64,000 nucleotides of DNA from Guillardia theta CCMP2712 (lineage: Eukaryota > Cryptophyceae > Pyrenomonadales > Geminigeraceae): NCBI RefSeq assembly GCF_000315625.1, contig NW_005434626.1, positions 344,867 to 408,866 on the forward strand, in the 5' to 3' direction. The number at the start of each line of letters is the position of its first letter. Positions within the stretch are counted from its first letter, which is position 1. The translations under genes and the position numbers were made by a program. A model generated the notes under the pieces. It saw nothing but the letters and a program-made list of their open reading frames with translations, did no database searches and was not told the DNA's origin. Below, piece after piece: positions 22,478 to 36,697 of this stretch.

Positions 22478-25066
22478 TCATTCATTGCTGCAGAATGGTT
22501 GAGTATCGATTCCAACCTCCACGATCATCAGCACTTTTCTCTTGACCGCACCAACCTCCGCTTGCTCATGGATGCCTTTTCCGATTTTACTGACCGACCG
22601 TGTGCCTGATGCGTCATTCTGAATTGAAAAGGTGCTCCAGCCTTCTCGATTGAGATGCAGTACAAGCCACTCTGTCTTGTAGCTAGCTTTCCTGTGACTG
22701 ATATATTGTTGAATGACGCTCTCTGTGATTGTCTCTGATAACTCCAGAACCATGAACACATAAACATCGAGGTCCTTACTCAAGAGGCGAGAGATCGCCT
22801 TTGAAAACTGTTTTCTACTTAGAGGTGTCTTCCAATTCTTGAACTCCACTCCTCCCTCCAAAGGTTTGTCGCTTGCACAGGTTGGTCCTGTAAAGGCATC
22901 GTCCCTGCCCTTTCTGTCCCTGTTTCGGATGTAAAAGCCCATGAACGGCGAAGCTGCACTCTCCTGCTCATCCGATAGCACAGGAGCTAAGTTAGACATG
23001 CAGGTCTTCAGGATTTCCACGAAGCTTGCTTTGTTTGCGAGAGAAGCAAGAATCTCATCGACACTTCGCTTGTCGTTTTGAATACCGCAGTGAAAAGCGA
23101 TATTCTTCAGAAGGTCCTGAGGGGGAGACCAGCTGCTGATCATCATGACGACTGCACCAAACGACTTCAACTCGTCTCCACCTGACTTGTACGCATCCAC
23201 ATTAATGGGATTACTCCAAACTGCCTTCTGCTTGTGGATGCCCTGCAAGACCTCGAGCGCTGATCGTCGAGAGAAAGGGAGCCCTCCCCCAGCACAAACA
23301 GCCACGGTGATGGGGTCACGCAAGGCGCTAGGAAAACACGAGTTCAGATCGGGGAGACGAGTGCCCTTGATTCTCATTTCCTCATCGTCTTGTTCTTGGG
23401 TCAGAACAAGCATAGATTCACTGCTGCCTCGCAGTGGCGGTTTACTCTGCCGCACATTCAGCTGAGCAAACCCTTTGGAGATGTGCAACTGAGAGACAGG
23501 GCTGTGCGCGGATATCTGAAACATGCAATAGATAGATTCGTCCATTAGGTTCCTTTTGATCCGCTTCACTTCTTCGAGGACCTTGCTGGAGACCGTTCGC
23601 ATCAAACTGCATGGAACGGTATCCCCTTCTTTTTTCAAATACTTCAAAAACAGCGAGCAGAGCCATGGATTGACGTTGTCCAGCAGCTCATCGAGCCGTG
23701 CCTCTGCAAATACCCTTGTCATCGCTTCTTTGTCCTGGTTCGACGACAGCAGGTATCTAGGAAGCGAGCGATGCGTCAAGCACACCATCATTCGACCTTC
23801 ATGGCGACTGTGCTCGTAGACAGGCTTTGAGATCCTATCCATATTCATGGCCGCACTATTCGTCCCTAGCATAATGCAGTGAATTCCTGCGGTTGTCAAC
23901 ACCCTCTTGACGAGCATCAGCTTCGCGATCGCTGTGTAGTCCTGCTCATCAGGAATGGTCTCATCCATTAGAACCAGCCGCCGTTCCCATGTCCTAGCTT
24001 TCTGCACAGAAACTGGGGCAACTGTAGTCGTCTCATTCCACAAGTAGCCCAGAGCTCCCAGTATGTACCACGTTTGTCGAAAATCTGTGACATCCAAAGC
24101 TGACAAACTGACAGATTCAATACTCGAGGTAGGAGGTGCAGACTGCACCAACAAGCGCAGGTCGGTATTGATGGCCAACGCCATGAGATCTGTGATGCTT
24201 TCTACGTAAGAGTACATGAGCCGCACCATGTCTGGGTTCGAAGGGCGGAAAAGGAAGTAGATACATTCTTCTGGATGTCGAACAAAGAAATCGGCAGCGC
24301 ACAGCGACTTCCCACTGCCAGAACAAGCTTCAATCATACATAAGTGAGTGGAAGCTGTAAATTCCATTTCAGTCTCCATCAGTTTGTCGATTGGGTTCAT
24401 TGCGCTGAAAAGCTGGCTCGCTCTTACCCCTGACGATTCCATTGTGTTTTCACCATCAAGAACAATGATAAGATATCGCCGCAGGGACGACAATATACTG
24501 TGCATCTCAACTTTGTTGGCAAGCCGCTGAATAGCTACCGATCAAACGTTCAGAAGTTATTGGGGCTCATGTTCAGACTCACCTGTAAAGAAGTTTCCTG
24601 TTTCACCGTACATTCGATGAACGACGCCCTCACAAGCTTGTCTGAGATCTTTCTCGACAGTTGCTACCGAGATTTCTAGACTTGCATCCTCAAGATGGTA
24701 GCGAGCGCTTGATATTTTGATCTTGTCTCCTGTGCTTTCAGCCTCCCGAAGCCCTGCCTCTCTGACTTTCTGCTGAGCCCTTGCGATCTTGCTCTCGTCT
24801 CCTGTGCTTTCAGCCGGCCTGTTATGCTCACTGTTCTTCTCACCTCCACCATCATTTCCTCCTCGTATCCGAAGACAAGAGCGCTGACAAACCGTGCTCT
24901 GCTCGCGATCGAACCGTTGGGGGGGTCCAGGAAGGAAACACAATCCCTGCAGGAACAACACAAGTTCAAGAAGCTTCTATCTAGCATTGAGGTTGATGTC
25001 TACCTCTGAGCTCGAAATGATGATTGAGCTCAACCAAAGGAATCCAAGAGGCGATACGAGCGACAT
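22478..25066 (-). CDS. Secreted Crinkler/RHS-like P-loop NTPase with nuclease-like domain (827 aa)
   Basis: Exons 25066-25004, 24946-24583 and 24534-22478 total 2484 bp, exactly 828 codons. Exon 1 encodes a signal-peptide-like start (MSLVSPLGFLWLSSIIIS). Residues 46-51 read LRIRGG, followed by a charged helical header. Residue about 211 starts a Walker A motif (ACSGSGKS) and about 326 a Walker B-like LVLMDET. Near 725, GGVEFKNWKTP resembles the E-x-K core of a PD-(D/E)xK nuclease. The order header, P-loop NTPase, restriction-like nuclease is that of Crinkler (CR) effectors and trypanosome RHS proteins, thought to descend from selfish elements and used in conflicts between organisms or genomes. 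Family assignment is from motif order, not alignment. A catalytic Asp upstream of VEFK is not pinned down. Confidence 0.6.
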
Positions 25067-26012
25067 GGAACCCACGACGCACTCCCCCTTCTGCTGGTAA
25101 AGAGCAAATTTAGGCTTGACGGGAAGGCTTGTTTGACATGAAGGTTACCTGTATTCTATCTGCTGCATCCCCCCCCCCCCATTTACACACATACACCCTC
25201 GCTCGCTCTGCTGCTCGCTCTGAATCTGTTTCTGTTGCTCCCTTCCCTACCGTCCCTACCTCCCTTCCCCCCTCCCTTCCCCCCTCCCTCCCTCCTCCCT
25301 TCCCCCCTCCTTTCCCCCCTCCCTTCCCCCCTCCCCCGACACTTTATGGTGAGTCTCAGCAGTATTGTACCCAGCATTGTACCGGGATTTGTAGGATTCG
25401 AAGTAGGTTCAATACTTTTCCTGTACAGCTAATGGGATCTAGGTAGGATTCAATGTGTTACACATTTTTTTTCTGTCAAGTTTATAGTTCAAACTATAAA
25501 TTGGACTGAGCGAAAATTCATGTTTTAAAACTAAAATCTTTTTGACTATATTTGCTGACATTTTACTCAAAATTAAGCCTCTAATAATAAGAATAGCTAG
25601 TTTGGGAATTGAATCTATGTACTGATCCTTGTTCCCCTGCTTGTCGTGCCTGCTGTCGCTTGCGTGGTTGGAGTAGCGGTTTTCGCTGCCTCCTCCGTTT
25701 TTCAGTGTTTCATTGAGGCGGTCTTGTTTGATTTATCCTCGTCCTCCTTTGTTTGCTCCGGTTTGCTTTTCTTTTTCAGTCCATAAAAAACTAATTGAAT
25801 CACCACGGTGTTCATGTATGTTTCATAGTGATCCAGCCGAGACGTTTTTGCTGACACTCGTGCCATATCGTTTGATTCTTCTGTTATGCCTTGTCTCCAG
25901 TTTTCTAACTTGGCGTTATTCTGAGTAATATGAAACTCGTGATAGTACTCCCTTCGCGTATATCGGTACTGTTTTGGTTTTTCTTGACCATGTATTTGCT
26001 TGATACCGCATA
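25067..26012. other. Intergenic with CCCTCCCTTC tract and AT-rich block
   Basis: A pyrimidine tract at about 25236-25345 is followed by AT-rich sequence (25440-25620), which carries a TTTACTCAAAATTAAG element at 25562 related to those at 11850, 20423 and 58109. No gene is supported. Confidence 0.5.
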
Positions 26013-26730
26013 TCAGTACATTGCGACCAGGATCGATTGCAATAATTCGTCTTGAAGAAACAAGGTTGGATGCAATGGCGTTACTGCTCGGCCAAACAAG
26101 GCTTCCAGGTTCATATTCGATTCCTCTTCAAGCTTCTTCTTCTTCTCGTCCTTATTCATCATAAAGAAGAAAAGGAGTCCTGCCACTGATACTACAAGGA
26201 AGGCTTTAAAGACCGTCATCTCCGTATCCCTTAGACTCTGAAGGATGACAAATTTCCCATCCAATGGATCAAAGACGACCTGTACGTCGTCATAGACATC
26301 CGCATTGGTGACCCTCCTCCTGTGGAAGTTTCCCATCACGGCGAGCATGATGACCAAAACAATGTCATCATCATTCACTATGCTTGAGTTCGGAAAGGTG
26401 GACGTCTACACATATGGCCGATTACAGTGTGCAGAAGCAATGCCAGCATACCCCGACTCGTGTGCTCATAAACGGATCGGGACAGGCAGTACACTTGTGC
26501 GTGACGTGGCAGCGGAGGCATAGTACCCCAGTTGGCAAGGGGTGCACACGCTGTTTACACCGTGACACGGATACCGTACCCTCGAACCCATCATCGCAGA
26601 AGCAGTCTGCAACCGATGTACTCCCCGCTCAGTGCGCTGGTGGAATTTCCAGGACAGGCATAGCATGCCGGGAACAGGTTGCAGCGCTGCTCACGATAAG
26701 TCCCCGCGGGACAGATACTGCAGAAGTACT
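26013..26730 (-). pseudogene. Broken cysteine-rich (GCC2/GCC3-like) membrane protein
   Basis: On the minus strand, fragments in alternating frames read FCSICPAGTYR, CYACPGNSTS, DCFCDDGFEG, CTPCQLGYYA and CTACPDPF. This is the C-x2-C, GxY, CxxCP spacing of ephrin-receptor-like GCC2/GCC3 repeats, common in large protist surface proteins. They are followed, after a possible 50-bp intron, by a membrane segment (FKAFLVVSVAGLLFFFMMN) and a basic-acidic tail (NKDEKKKKLEEE). At least three frame changes separate the Cys-rich pieces without usable introns. It could be a decayed gene or an error-rich assembly of a real one. Further N-terminal repeats were not found upstream. Confidence 0.4.
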
Positions 26731-27290
26731 GCCCCTCTCCCCTCCCTCTACCCATCAACCCCTTCCAACTCCTGCCATGAGCTCCCTCTTTCCTTCAAGG
26801 CTTCCCCCTCATGGACTTCCTCCCGTACGGCCTCGACTCCGCCGCTGACCCCGCCTTCGTGTCCCTCCCCTTCCCCCCTGCCAGCCTCTACTCCAAATGC
26901 AGCTCCTCGACCTCTCCCGAATGCTCTCGTCGTCGCACACGACGATTACACTTCCTATCTCCCACCTCCTACCTTGCCCTGCTCGCGGGCCTTTCCCGAC
27001 GATCTGAGGGCCCTCGGGGCCCTCCGACGAGGACGATGAATCCGATCCCGGCTTCCTCGACCTCCTGCGGCAGGAGGGAGGAGGGTGAAGAACCGGGGGA
27101 AGATCCTGAAGAGGATCAGGGACCGAGGCCTGATTGCAGGAAGATGTCCGGTTGAGAGCTGTAGGCAGGATTTTGAGTTGTCACACGAGTATAAGGATCT
27201 TGGAGACTGAGCCTTCTGTTCATCGCCTGTGCGTTTGAACAGCGCTCAAATTCTCCGAACAGCAGCACTCACTGATGCAGTGCGGTCACA
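26730..27290. other. Pyrimidine-rich stretch, no clear gene
   Basis: CT-rich plus-strand sequence with short open frames. Near 27080-27200 a frame reads RVKNRGKILKRIRDRGLIAG then RCPVESCRQDF, but its upstream frame is closed by a stop and I could not build a gene. Confidence 0.3.
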
Positions 27291-27870
27291 GTGGCAGCAT
27301 CAATCATCCGCCGCCGGCCCCAAAGCCCCCGTGTGATTGTCCCATCTCAGCTGCCCGCGGCCAGAAGCCTTTGTCACAGTGTTGTGGCTTCACAGAGTCA
27401 AGGCTTCCGGCGCCCAGCGGCCCGGGCCGGGACAGCCGGGTGCCGGGCTGCCGCGCGCGGCAGTGCCCGGTGCCATATGCCATGATACTCCACGGTATCC
27501 GCCTCGGCCCTGCGCGGCGGAGCCTGAGCCTCGCCGAGCCTGCCGGACTGTCGGTCCCGGGCCGGGCGCGGCGAGACCCGGTGACCCGGCGGCCCGCCGG
27601 GCCGGGCGGTGCGGCCCGGCCCCGGCGCCGGTGCGGCGAGCCGCCTCCCGGCGAGAGGAGTCCGACGGGCCCGAGTGCCAGTGCGACGGTCCGACCGTCC
27701 CGACGATAGCCAGTACGGTACGGTCCTTTCAACCGTTGAACTGACGGCCCTGTGAACGGCGCCGCCGCCGGTCGAGGCCCGGGCGTTGGAGCGCCCGGCC
27801 CGGCGCCCGACCGGCGGCCGGGCCCGGCCGGAACTCCTCGGAGCCTCGGAGTGCCGAGGCCACTGGCAGT
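27290..27870. repeat. GC-rich core block
   Basis: GGCCCGGGCC-type words dominate. The palindromic word tcaaccgttgaac near 27730 also occurs in the core near 46966. Overlapping open frames on both strands are composition artefacts. Confidence 0.65.
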
Positions 27871-27899
27871 GGCCTGACATCTTTTGGAGAGCCTCGGAG

Positions 27900-28920
27900 G
27901 AGCCCTAAAAAAAACATTATGAGACATAAATATATTATATATATCAATCTTCTTTCACCCCTAGTAAACAAGTAGATAATGTTGGAAAAGAGAGGGGTGG
28001 GGTGAGCAGGGGTCGGATGGGCTGCCACCCGTTGCTGGTCGATCAGTATGGTATAGAATACTTTTTATTCATCATCCCGAGAAGACTCTTTTTCAACCAG
28101 CAATTAAACCGAATTAATAACTCTTTCGTAGTTTCATCTACGACCTACAAACATCTTTACAGCCTGTGATCGCAACTCACCATAGTACCCCTATGTTATA
28201 TTTGATAAATAGGGGTGTGTTTCATTCTGCATTTAATATGTTGTTTTATATTTATAAAAGATATTGAATACCCACCCTTGGGATTAGCACCCCTTTCATC
28301 TCCTCCACCCACCCCAACCCATTCCTGTACCCCCGGCAGTCATTTAGCACCCTACCGCCCAGATACAAATCGAGCTCGACAGACTACCCAGGTCGTTTCA
28401 CCCCACCACCCCTAGTCCGTCCCAGTCTCAACAAAAGTCGCAGGGTGACTACAACCCACCAATTTCAGCCATGACGCTTCATATACCAGGGTATACCTCT
28501 TACCTCAATTAAAGTCCAATTGACCTCCAATTCATTTTCCATATGCTATCATATCTCACTTTCTACAAATTAAACCCGCCTACCCCACCATACTGAATAT
28601 CGCCTTCCGCACCCTAGGGTTACAGACCGTAACACAACCCATTGCCATGCAACATCTTGACTACCCACCGGGCATGTCCTATGAAAGTACCCACCCTTTT
28701 CACCAAGAGTACCCCACCGAAACCTCCGAATTCAGGACCCCCACCTCCCGGAGAGAACATTTTATCCCACACTTCCGGTATGACCAGGGATAAGTTGCCT
28801 ACCCCTACCCTCAATATTTTGTATACACCCTGCTTTTCTGATCTCCAGTTACAGAAAAGTACCCCTAGTATTCTGTGAGTACCCCCTAGTCTGATCACCC
28901 CACCCCCTCAAATTCGATGC
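27900..28920. repeat. Degenerate C-rich (TACCCC-like) tract
   Basis: Plus-strand words such as tacccc, acccacccc and taccccc recur for about 1 kb. This is the reverse-complement orientation of the tracts at 7150 and 19560, and it precedes a plus-strand gene. Confidence 0.7.
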
Positions 28921-29252
28921 TTCCCGCCATCTGTCTCCCGCCCCCAATCCACGCCATCTCATCAGACTCGCTCGTCTCCTGCCCGCTGCTCCGCTACCTC
29001 CTCCTCTTCCTTCACTTCCATCCATACAAGATCTCCTGCTCTCTCCCTCTCCCCTCTGTTGGTCCCTTTCTCCCTCTCATCTCATCATTCAGCTCTCAGG
29101 CTCGTCCTGCTACGCCTGCGGAAGTGAGTAGGGAGCGTGGCGACGGCAGGGACGCAACAGGGTTACCCAGAGGACGATGAAGTAGACTTGCTCTCTGCAA
29201 TTCTTTAACTGCTCTAGATCATTAAGAAAGTCGCCGTGTGGACACAGAAAGC

Positions 29253-29831
29253 ATGTCGTTGAGATTTCTAGTCGTGTTTCTTGTGCTCGTCTTGGGGGGA
29301 TGCTGGTCGGAAGCCGATGACCGGATCACGTGGATCGATGTCGGAAGGAAGGGAAACTGGAGCGACGAGACTTCTTGGAACACCATGAGGGTGCCTTCAA
29401 TGCAAGATGCCGTGAGGATCCGCTCAGGCTTCGTCTACATCGACCGAGACCATGCCGTCACCTCCCTGGAGGTTGCAGGCGAGCAGGACAAGCCAGTGCA
29501 CTTGGAAGTACCCTCAGCAGGGAAGCTGCTCGTGGACGGATCTTTGCGTTTTGAAAATGTGAATCTGGTCATCGACGGGACGGTGGAGGTAACGGGTGAT
29601 GTGGATATCGGCACTGGGACAGAGATCAGTGGTGAGTCAAATCAGTTTTCAGCCTTTTGATTCGTTTGACATGATGTTGCAGGCAATGGGCTCTTTGTTG
29701 TGCACGGGAAGTTTGACACAGGAGATCTTCTCAAGCTGTTCAACTCCGGCGTGCAGATCAAGGTGCAACCTGGCAGACTGTTGTGGGCGCAAAGGCTATG
29801 GTTCGGGCACGCAGCGCATCTGATCATCTAG
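29253..29831 (+). CDS. Small secreted beta-rich protein, G8/pectate-lyase-like (175 aa)
   Basis: Exons 29253-29631 and 29683-29831 (51-bp intron) give 528 bp, 175 aa. The signal peptide (MSLRFLVVFLVLVLGGCWS) is clear. The mature part begins WIDVGRKGNWSDETSW and continues as short beta strands rich in Val/Gly/Asp (GKLLVDGSLRFEN, VIDGTVEV). The GNWSD..SW...VP...DAV pattern is seen at the start of bacterial and protist beta-helix adhesins and G8-type domains, where such proteins bind or process surface polysaccharide. At 175 residues it is far shorter than most, so it may be a fragment or a one-domain version. Met 29253 is preferred because it directly precedes the hydrophobic core. Confidence 0.6.
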
Positions 29832-30107
29832 TGATGGTCATGATTTTTCTTTAGCTGTTTTTGTGTGAAAGCCCTGTGGGAGCATTCTTTTGTTGTTGTT
29901 TGGAAGTGTAATTTTAGTGATTCGGTAAACAAGCTCTGGAAAATGGCGTCAACTTTGGTCCAATCTTGTCCCAAAGATTTGTTTGGGAGAAAGATTGAGG
30001 TAGAGAGGTCTTCGGTATAAAGATGATGACACCGTAGAGAGCTTGGTACATACTTCCCATCACGGCTCAACGAAGTGCTCCTTTACGAGACGAGATCAGT
30101 TCTGTCA

Positions 30108-32948
30108 TCACTTGCCAGCAGCATTCTGACCAACACAGTCAGCTGGAAAAAGAAGGGTAGGACAAGGCAAACCTGATCCGTGATGTTGCAGCAAGAGTTG
30201 GTCAGACACTGGTTGTCATCACACACTGCACAGGAAAATGAGTTGAGGGATTTGCGACAAGAATACTAGTCAACCGAGGTCAGCGCAGTTGGAAAGATTC
30301 TTGGACAGATGCTCAACCCTGAAACAAACATCACTTTCATTCCCATCACAAGTGCCAGTGACATGTCACCTTGCACAACCCGAGGAGGAGGGAAGGTGCG
30401 AGCAATCGGCTGCACTCTCGCACATGGAGATGATTTCGGTCTGGATAGTACTCGAGTGGATGTTGTTACTTGGATAACACGTCAGAGCCCCGCCGTAAGA
30501 GCCCAGCACAAGCTCACCTGTGAAGCAGCTGCTTGATTCTGTCAACAGTCGCCGTCACCTCATGGGTGGATGTCGTTTGCATCACGACGTGGACGGTGCA
30601 GAGAGCAGTGCTCTGCCAGCAACGCTCAATGCCTGGACAAGCTTGTCTCCCCCCCCCTCCTCCACACACACACACACACAACATCCTCCCTCCTGTCCAT
30701 CCCCCCCCCTTTCCTCCGTCCCCCGCCCTCCTCCTTTCCGTCCTCTCCTTCATATCATCCCATCCTCCTCTTTCGCTTCCATCTCTCTTCTAGTCACCTG
30801 ATTGAGCCGCCAGATGTGAAGCTCATGGACCTCGAGGACGCCCTCAACGCGTGAGAGAGATTCCTGCAACAGCGATGAGGCAGAGGAGGCGACCAGAAGA
30901 CGCAAGTACATGCAGCGAGTCCACGTCTTGAATCTCCTCGCTTATGAGGGAAGGTGCCTGAAGCGAGTGTCATCAGCAACGACATGTCCACGACTCGATC
31001 CGTTGGCTCACCGTCTCCATGAGGATCAAGGCCGTATCTTTCACCAGCGGGATGGTTTGGACCAATATGATCGCCACCATTACCTGCAATGCCGGTATGA
31101 GGAGGAGGATCTAGAAGAGAGACGGGTCGACCAAGCTCGTGATCGGGTCTGCCATGAATCTGTAATCTCCCCATGATTTGGCATACTGCAGACAACTGGT
31201 CAGGAGCACGAAAACTGCCGAACACAGACTTACTTTGATCAAACTTGCGTTCAGGATGACAATCGCTGAGCCCAGCGCGTCTCCCATGACATGCAGGTAC
31301 ATGCTCCACTCGTTCATGTTCTGAAGGTTGTGTCACACCCTCCTCCACACTTTTCTTCCTCCTCATAACCGAATGGCCTTCGTGCGCATGTCCTTCACCA
31401 GAATTCGCATCTGAAGAATGATGATCGTGGTTGACAGAGTCTGCAGAAGAGGAGCAAGAAATAAGACATGATCTTGCGTTGAATATCATCACCATCTGAG
31501 TCAGAACTGCCATGGGCATGCATGTGGACATCGCCTTGAAGAATCTTTTCAGCTCCTGCCAACCTCCCCTCACTCTTCACCGCTGCCATGCGAGTGTCCA
31601 TGAACTTTGCTCGACTTGTTGCCATGACTGTGCCCATGGCTATGAACGTGGTTGTGTCCTCCTCCTCCTGCACATTAAGCCATCATTCTTCCACCTGAAG
31701 CCTCGGCAAATCGAGGAGTTTACCGCCATGGCTGTGGCCGTGGCCTCCAAACACGCACATTCCCAGCAAATTGATCAACAAGCCGACAGTTCCAACAACG
31801 ATGATCTGACGGAGCGGAGCACAGCAGTGAGCTCAATCAAGACGATCTGACTATCACTTACTTGATCCGCATTGTTTTCAAGATCTTCTGAATTTTCTCT
31901 TCCTGCAATCTAGCAATCAGAGGCATCTACCCCTTCTCCTCCAGCATCACCTAATCCAAACAATTTCTCAATGGCCTCAAGCGAAATTGTAAAGCAGACA
32001 GCCAAGAGGAAGCATCCGTTTGCTAGCGCCCCTGCCAGAGGTATATGGTGAGGAGAAAGACAGGTATCCGCAACACGTGCAGCATGACGAGATTGAACGT
32101 GTCTAACCAACAATCTCTGCTCGCTTCCATCCAAAAGACATGTCGTTGGTTCTCGACCTAGGGAATTCATTACAAAAACAAGGAGAGTGGAAACAGATCA
32201 CCTTGTTGAGACTTTCGCGACCCAATACCCACACAAGATGGCAACAACATCAGTGAGCATGTGAAAAGCGTCGGCAAGCAAGGCAAGAGATCCACTCAGG
32301 ACCCCAAAAACCTTGCGTGGAGAAAGTTAGCCGCACTCAATAGCACATGCAGCACAGTACCATCTCAGCTACGAGATAACAGGTCGACAGCACCAACATC
32401 GTCAGGAACTTCCTCGATGACTTCTCAGAGGCCTGCATCGGATGATCACATACAATGCATTGGAACATCTCCTCTCTACCATCTTGAGCTTCCAGGTTGA
32501 ACCCAGATCGTTCTCAAGATCTCTTCTCCTCTTTGGGTTGAGCACTGAAAGAGAGTCAGCAATCTTACATTGACTGAGCAATGCATACCGAGAGCTACTT
32601 CGGGCGCATTGACCATGCCGTCCTGGTCCACACAATGCACCTCGTCGCCCAAGGCTCGCGACATGGCACCAGAGTGTGCATGGCCATGGCTGTGGCTGTG
32701 CTCTTGGCTGTGGCCGTGCTCTTGGCTGTGGCCGTGCTCATGGCTGTGGCCGTGCTCGTGGCTGTGGCCGTGCTCGTGGCTGTGGCCGTGCTCGTGGCCA
32801 ACTCCTCCACGCGATTCGCCTCCACCATGCTCCTGAGATGTAGGCTGCTCTGTCTCTGCGAAGCTCACAATAAGATTTCCAAGTGGAGGTGTAGCTTTGG
32901 GAGATTAGGACCTTGATCTCGGTTTTTAGGTAAAAGCTGCTCCTTCAT
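30108..32948 (-). CDS. ZnT-type zinc transporter (cation diffusion facilitator), His-rich
   Basis: Spread over many small exons with 45-60 bp introns, all phases compatible. The start is ATG at 32948: the first exon (MKEQLLPKNRDQ) carries an acidic-dileucine-like EQLLP, a vacuolar or lysosomal sorting signal in other ZnTs. A His-rich N-terminus made of HGHSHE repeats follows. Membrane helices carry both HxxxD zinc sites (ADAFHMLTD in TM2, LHVMGDALGS in TM5). The cytosolic loop is extremely His-rich (HGHSHG, HNHVHSHGH, NHDHHSS). The C-terminal domain has EVHELHIWRLNQ and NNIHSSTIQTE. A Cys-rich tail (CDDNQCLTNSCC) ends at TGA 30108-30110. CDF proteins exchange Zn2+ for protons out of the cytosol. 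Placement of two introns (around 30230-30400 and 31320-31380) is my best fit. Confidence 0.88.
32680..32800. repeat. 18-bp coding repeat (His-Gly-His-Ser-His-Glu)
   Basis: About six copies of a gctgtggccgtgctcNtg unit encode the N-terminal His cluster of the zinc transporter on the minus strand. Confidence 0.85.
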
Positions 32949-33360
32949 GCCCTGTCGTCCTCGTGGTTTCGGCATTTCTCTGTTGGGTGAAAGCAAAAGC
33001 AATCAATCAACATTTCGTGCAATTTGTAGCTGATAAGCATCATCACGGGTTGAATTCGCAAACACAAGAATCTATCATATGTCTAGGCACTATAATGTCT
33101 TGCATGTTACTAATACTCTTGATCCTCATTGTATCCACACAAAACGCTTGTTATCTTCGGGCAAGCTACACGCATCAGTTCGACTTGTCAAGATCAAGAT
33201 GGCAAATCATCAAAGTTTCCATCTATTCCCTTCTAGATTGCATCAATCTTGTCGTCTCTTTCTTTCCTTCTCTTGGCTCATCTGCATCCCCTTCTCCTCG
33301 TTCTCCCTCCCACACCATCGCCGCTGCATTCCTCTAGCCGGATCGCTCTGAGGCGGATCT
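32949..33360. other. Upstream region of ZnT gene
   Basis: Probably promoter and leader. No gene is supported. Confidence 0.4.
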
Positions 33361-33870
33361 TCAACGTGACGGGTAGGGGTCCTTTCTATGGAATATCATG
33401 GGTAGGGTACATTCAGTAGGGGTAGTGTATACGCTCATTCAGTAGAGGAAGGTAGGGGTTGTGAAAGAATGTTGGGGTTGTCAGAGAATTGGGGGGTGGG
33501 GGTAATATTTTTGCCGAATAGATCAGGGGGTAGGGTAGTAGATGATTTTCCAGGGGTCAAATAGGGGGAAAGTGGGGTAGTAGACCATGTTCAGAGTTTG
33601 TGAGTGAGGAATAAGGGGGTGGGCTGGAGTAATGTTGAAAAAATTTATTAGTTGGGGGTGAGACAAAAATGAGGGGTTCTGGGATTGATGTATAAACTGA
33701 TAGGGTACTAAGTCGGTATTTATCAGGGGTACTCAGAGTTGTCTCAGGGGTTCAGAGAGGATTTCAGGGGGTGGGGTGATCCATGCGACCCACCCCTCTT
33801 CAGTCGGCCGCTGTGTTACCCTCAGTGCAGCTCAGTTGCCGCTGCCCGGCCCGGCCCGGCCCGGCACCGG
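33360..33870. repeat. G-rich tract with short GC core
   Basis: ggggtag-type words over about 430 bp end in a short cggcccggcccggcccgg core at 33840-33870. It is the same arrangement as at 7150-8060 and lies upstream of the minus-strand zinc transporter. Confidence 0.65.
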
Positions 33871-33944
33871 TTTCTGGGTCATAGCGGGGATGAGGGAGAA
33901 TTTTGTCTCTGACATCATCCCAGCAGGAGCTTGCTGTTCTAATC

Positions 33945-34125
33945 TCCTCTCCCTCCTTCTCCTCTCCCTCCTTCTCGTCTCCCTCCTTCTCGTCTCCCTC
34001 CTTCTCGTCTCCCTCCTTCTCGTCTCCCTCCGTCTCCTCTCCCTCCGTCTCCTCTCCCTCCGTCTCCTCTCGTCTCCCTCCGTCTCCTCTCCCTCCGTCT
34101 CCTCTCCTCTCCCTCCCTCCTCCTT
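33945..34125. repeat. CTCCCTCCTTCTCGT/CTCCCTCCGTCTC minisatellite
   Basis: Tandem 12-15 bp pyrimidine units. No coding role is proposed. Confidence 0.85.
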
Positions 34126-34383
34126 TTCTTCCAGCACAATCCTTGTTTTCCCTTCCATGTCCCTCCTTTTTGACCAAAAATGCCCTTATCAACTTGATCC
34201 TCATCATAAATTCTCCAACAACCTCCCCATATCGGCCTTGGATGTTATCCCATCAAACATTCCAACAATCTACAATGACTTCCTCGACATCAAGCCTTTG
34301 AGCGGGAGAATCCTTTGGATCCTTTCGAAGCACAACCCATCTTGGAGGAGTCAGTGAACCGGCGGTTGACTTGCTCATGCAGG

Positions 34384-36462
<2,079 letters not shown>

Positions 36463-36697
36463 GGCAACGATGAGAACAAGCGTGTGAATGAGTGTGAGAC
36501 AACATTTGAAATCTAGTAGATTCATTTACCGCTGATTCTAAATTCTCCAAGAAATTGCTTACACACCCAAGTAATAAGAACGAGAGCAAAGTTAAAATTT
36601 CAGTTTGCGATATCTCCCGTTACGCACGAAACAACAACCCCCGACATCTGCGATGTATGCCGGAGGTTTTCTCGTGGCACCGCACGGACTAGTCCGT

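Noticed and set aside
31100..31150. A 21-bp intron in the zinc transporter
   Set aside because: A 48-bp intron with the same donor restores the family spacing between DPITSL and the next helix exactly, so the short option is unnecessary.
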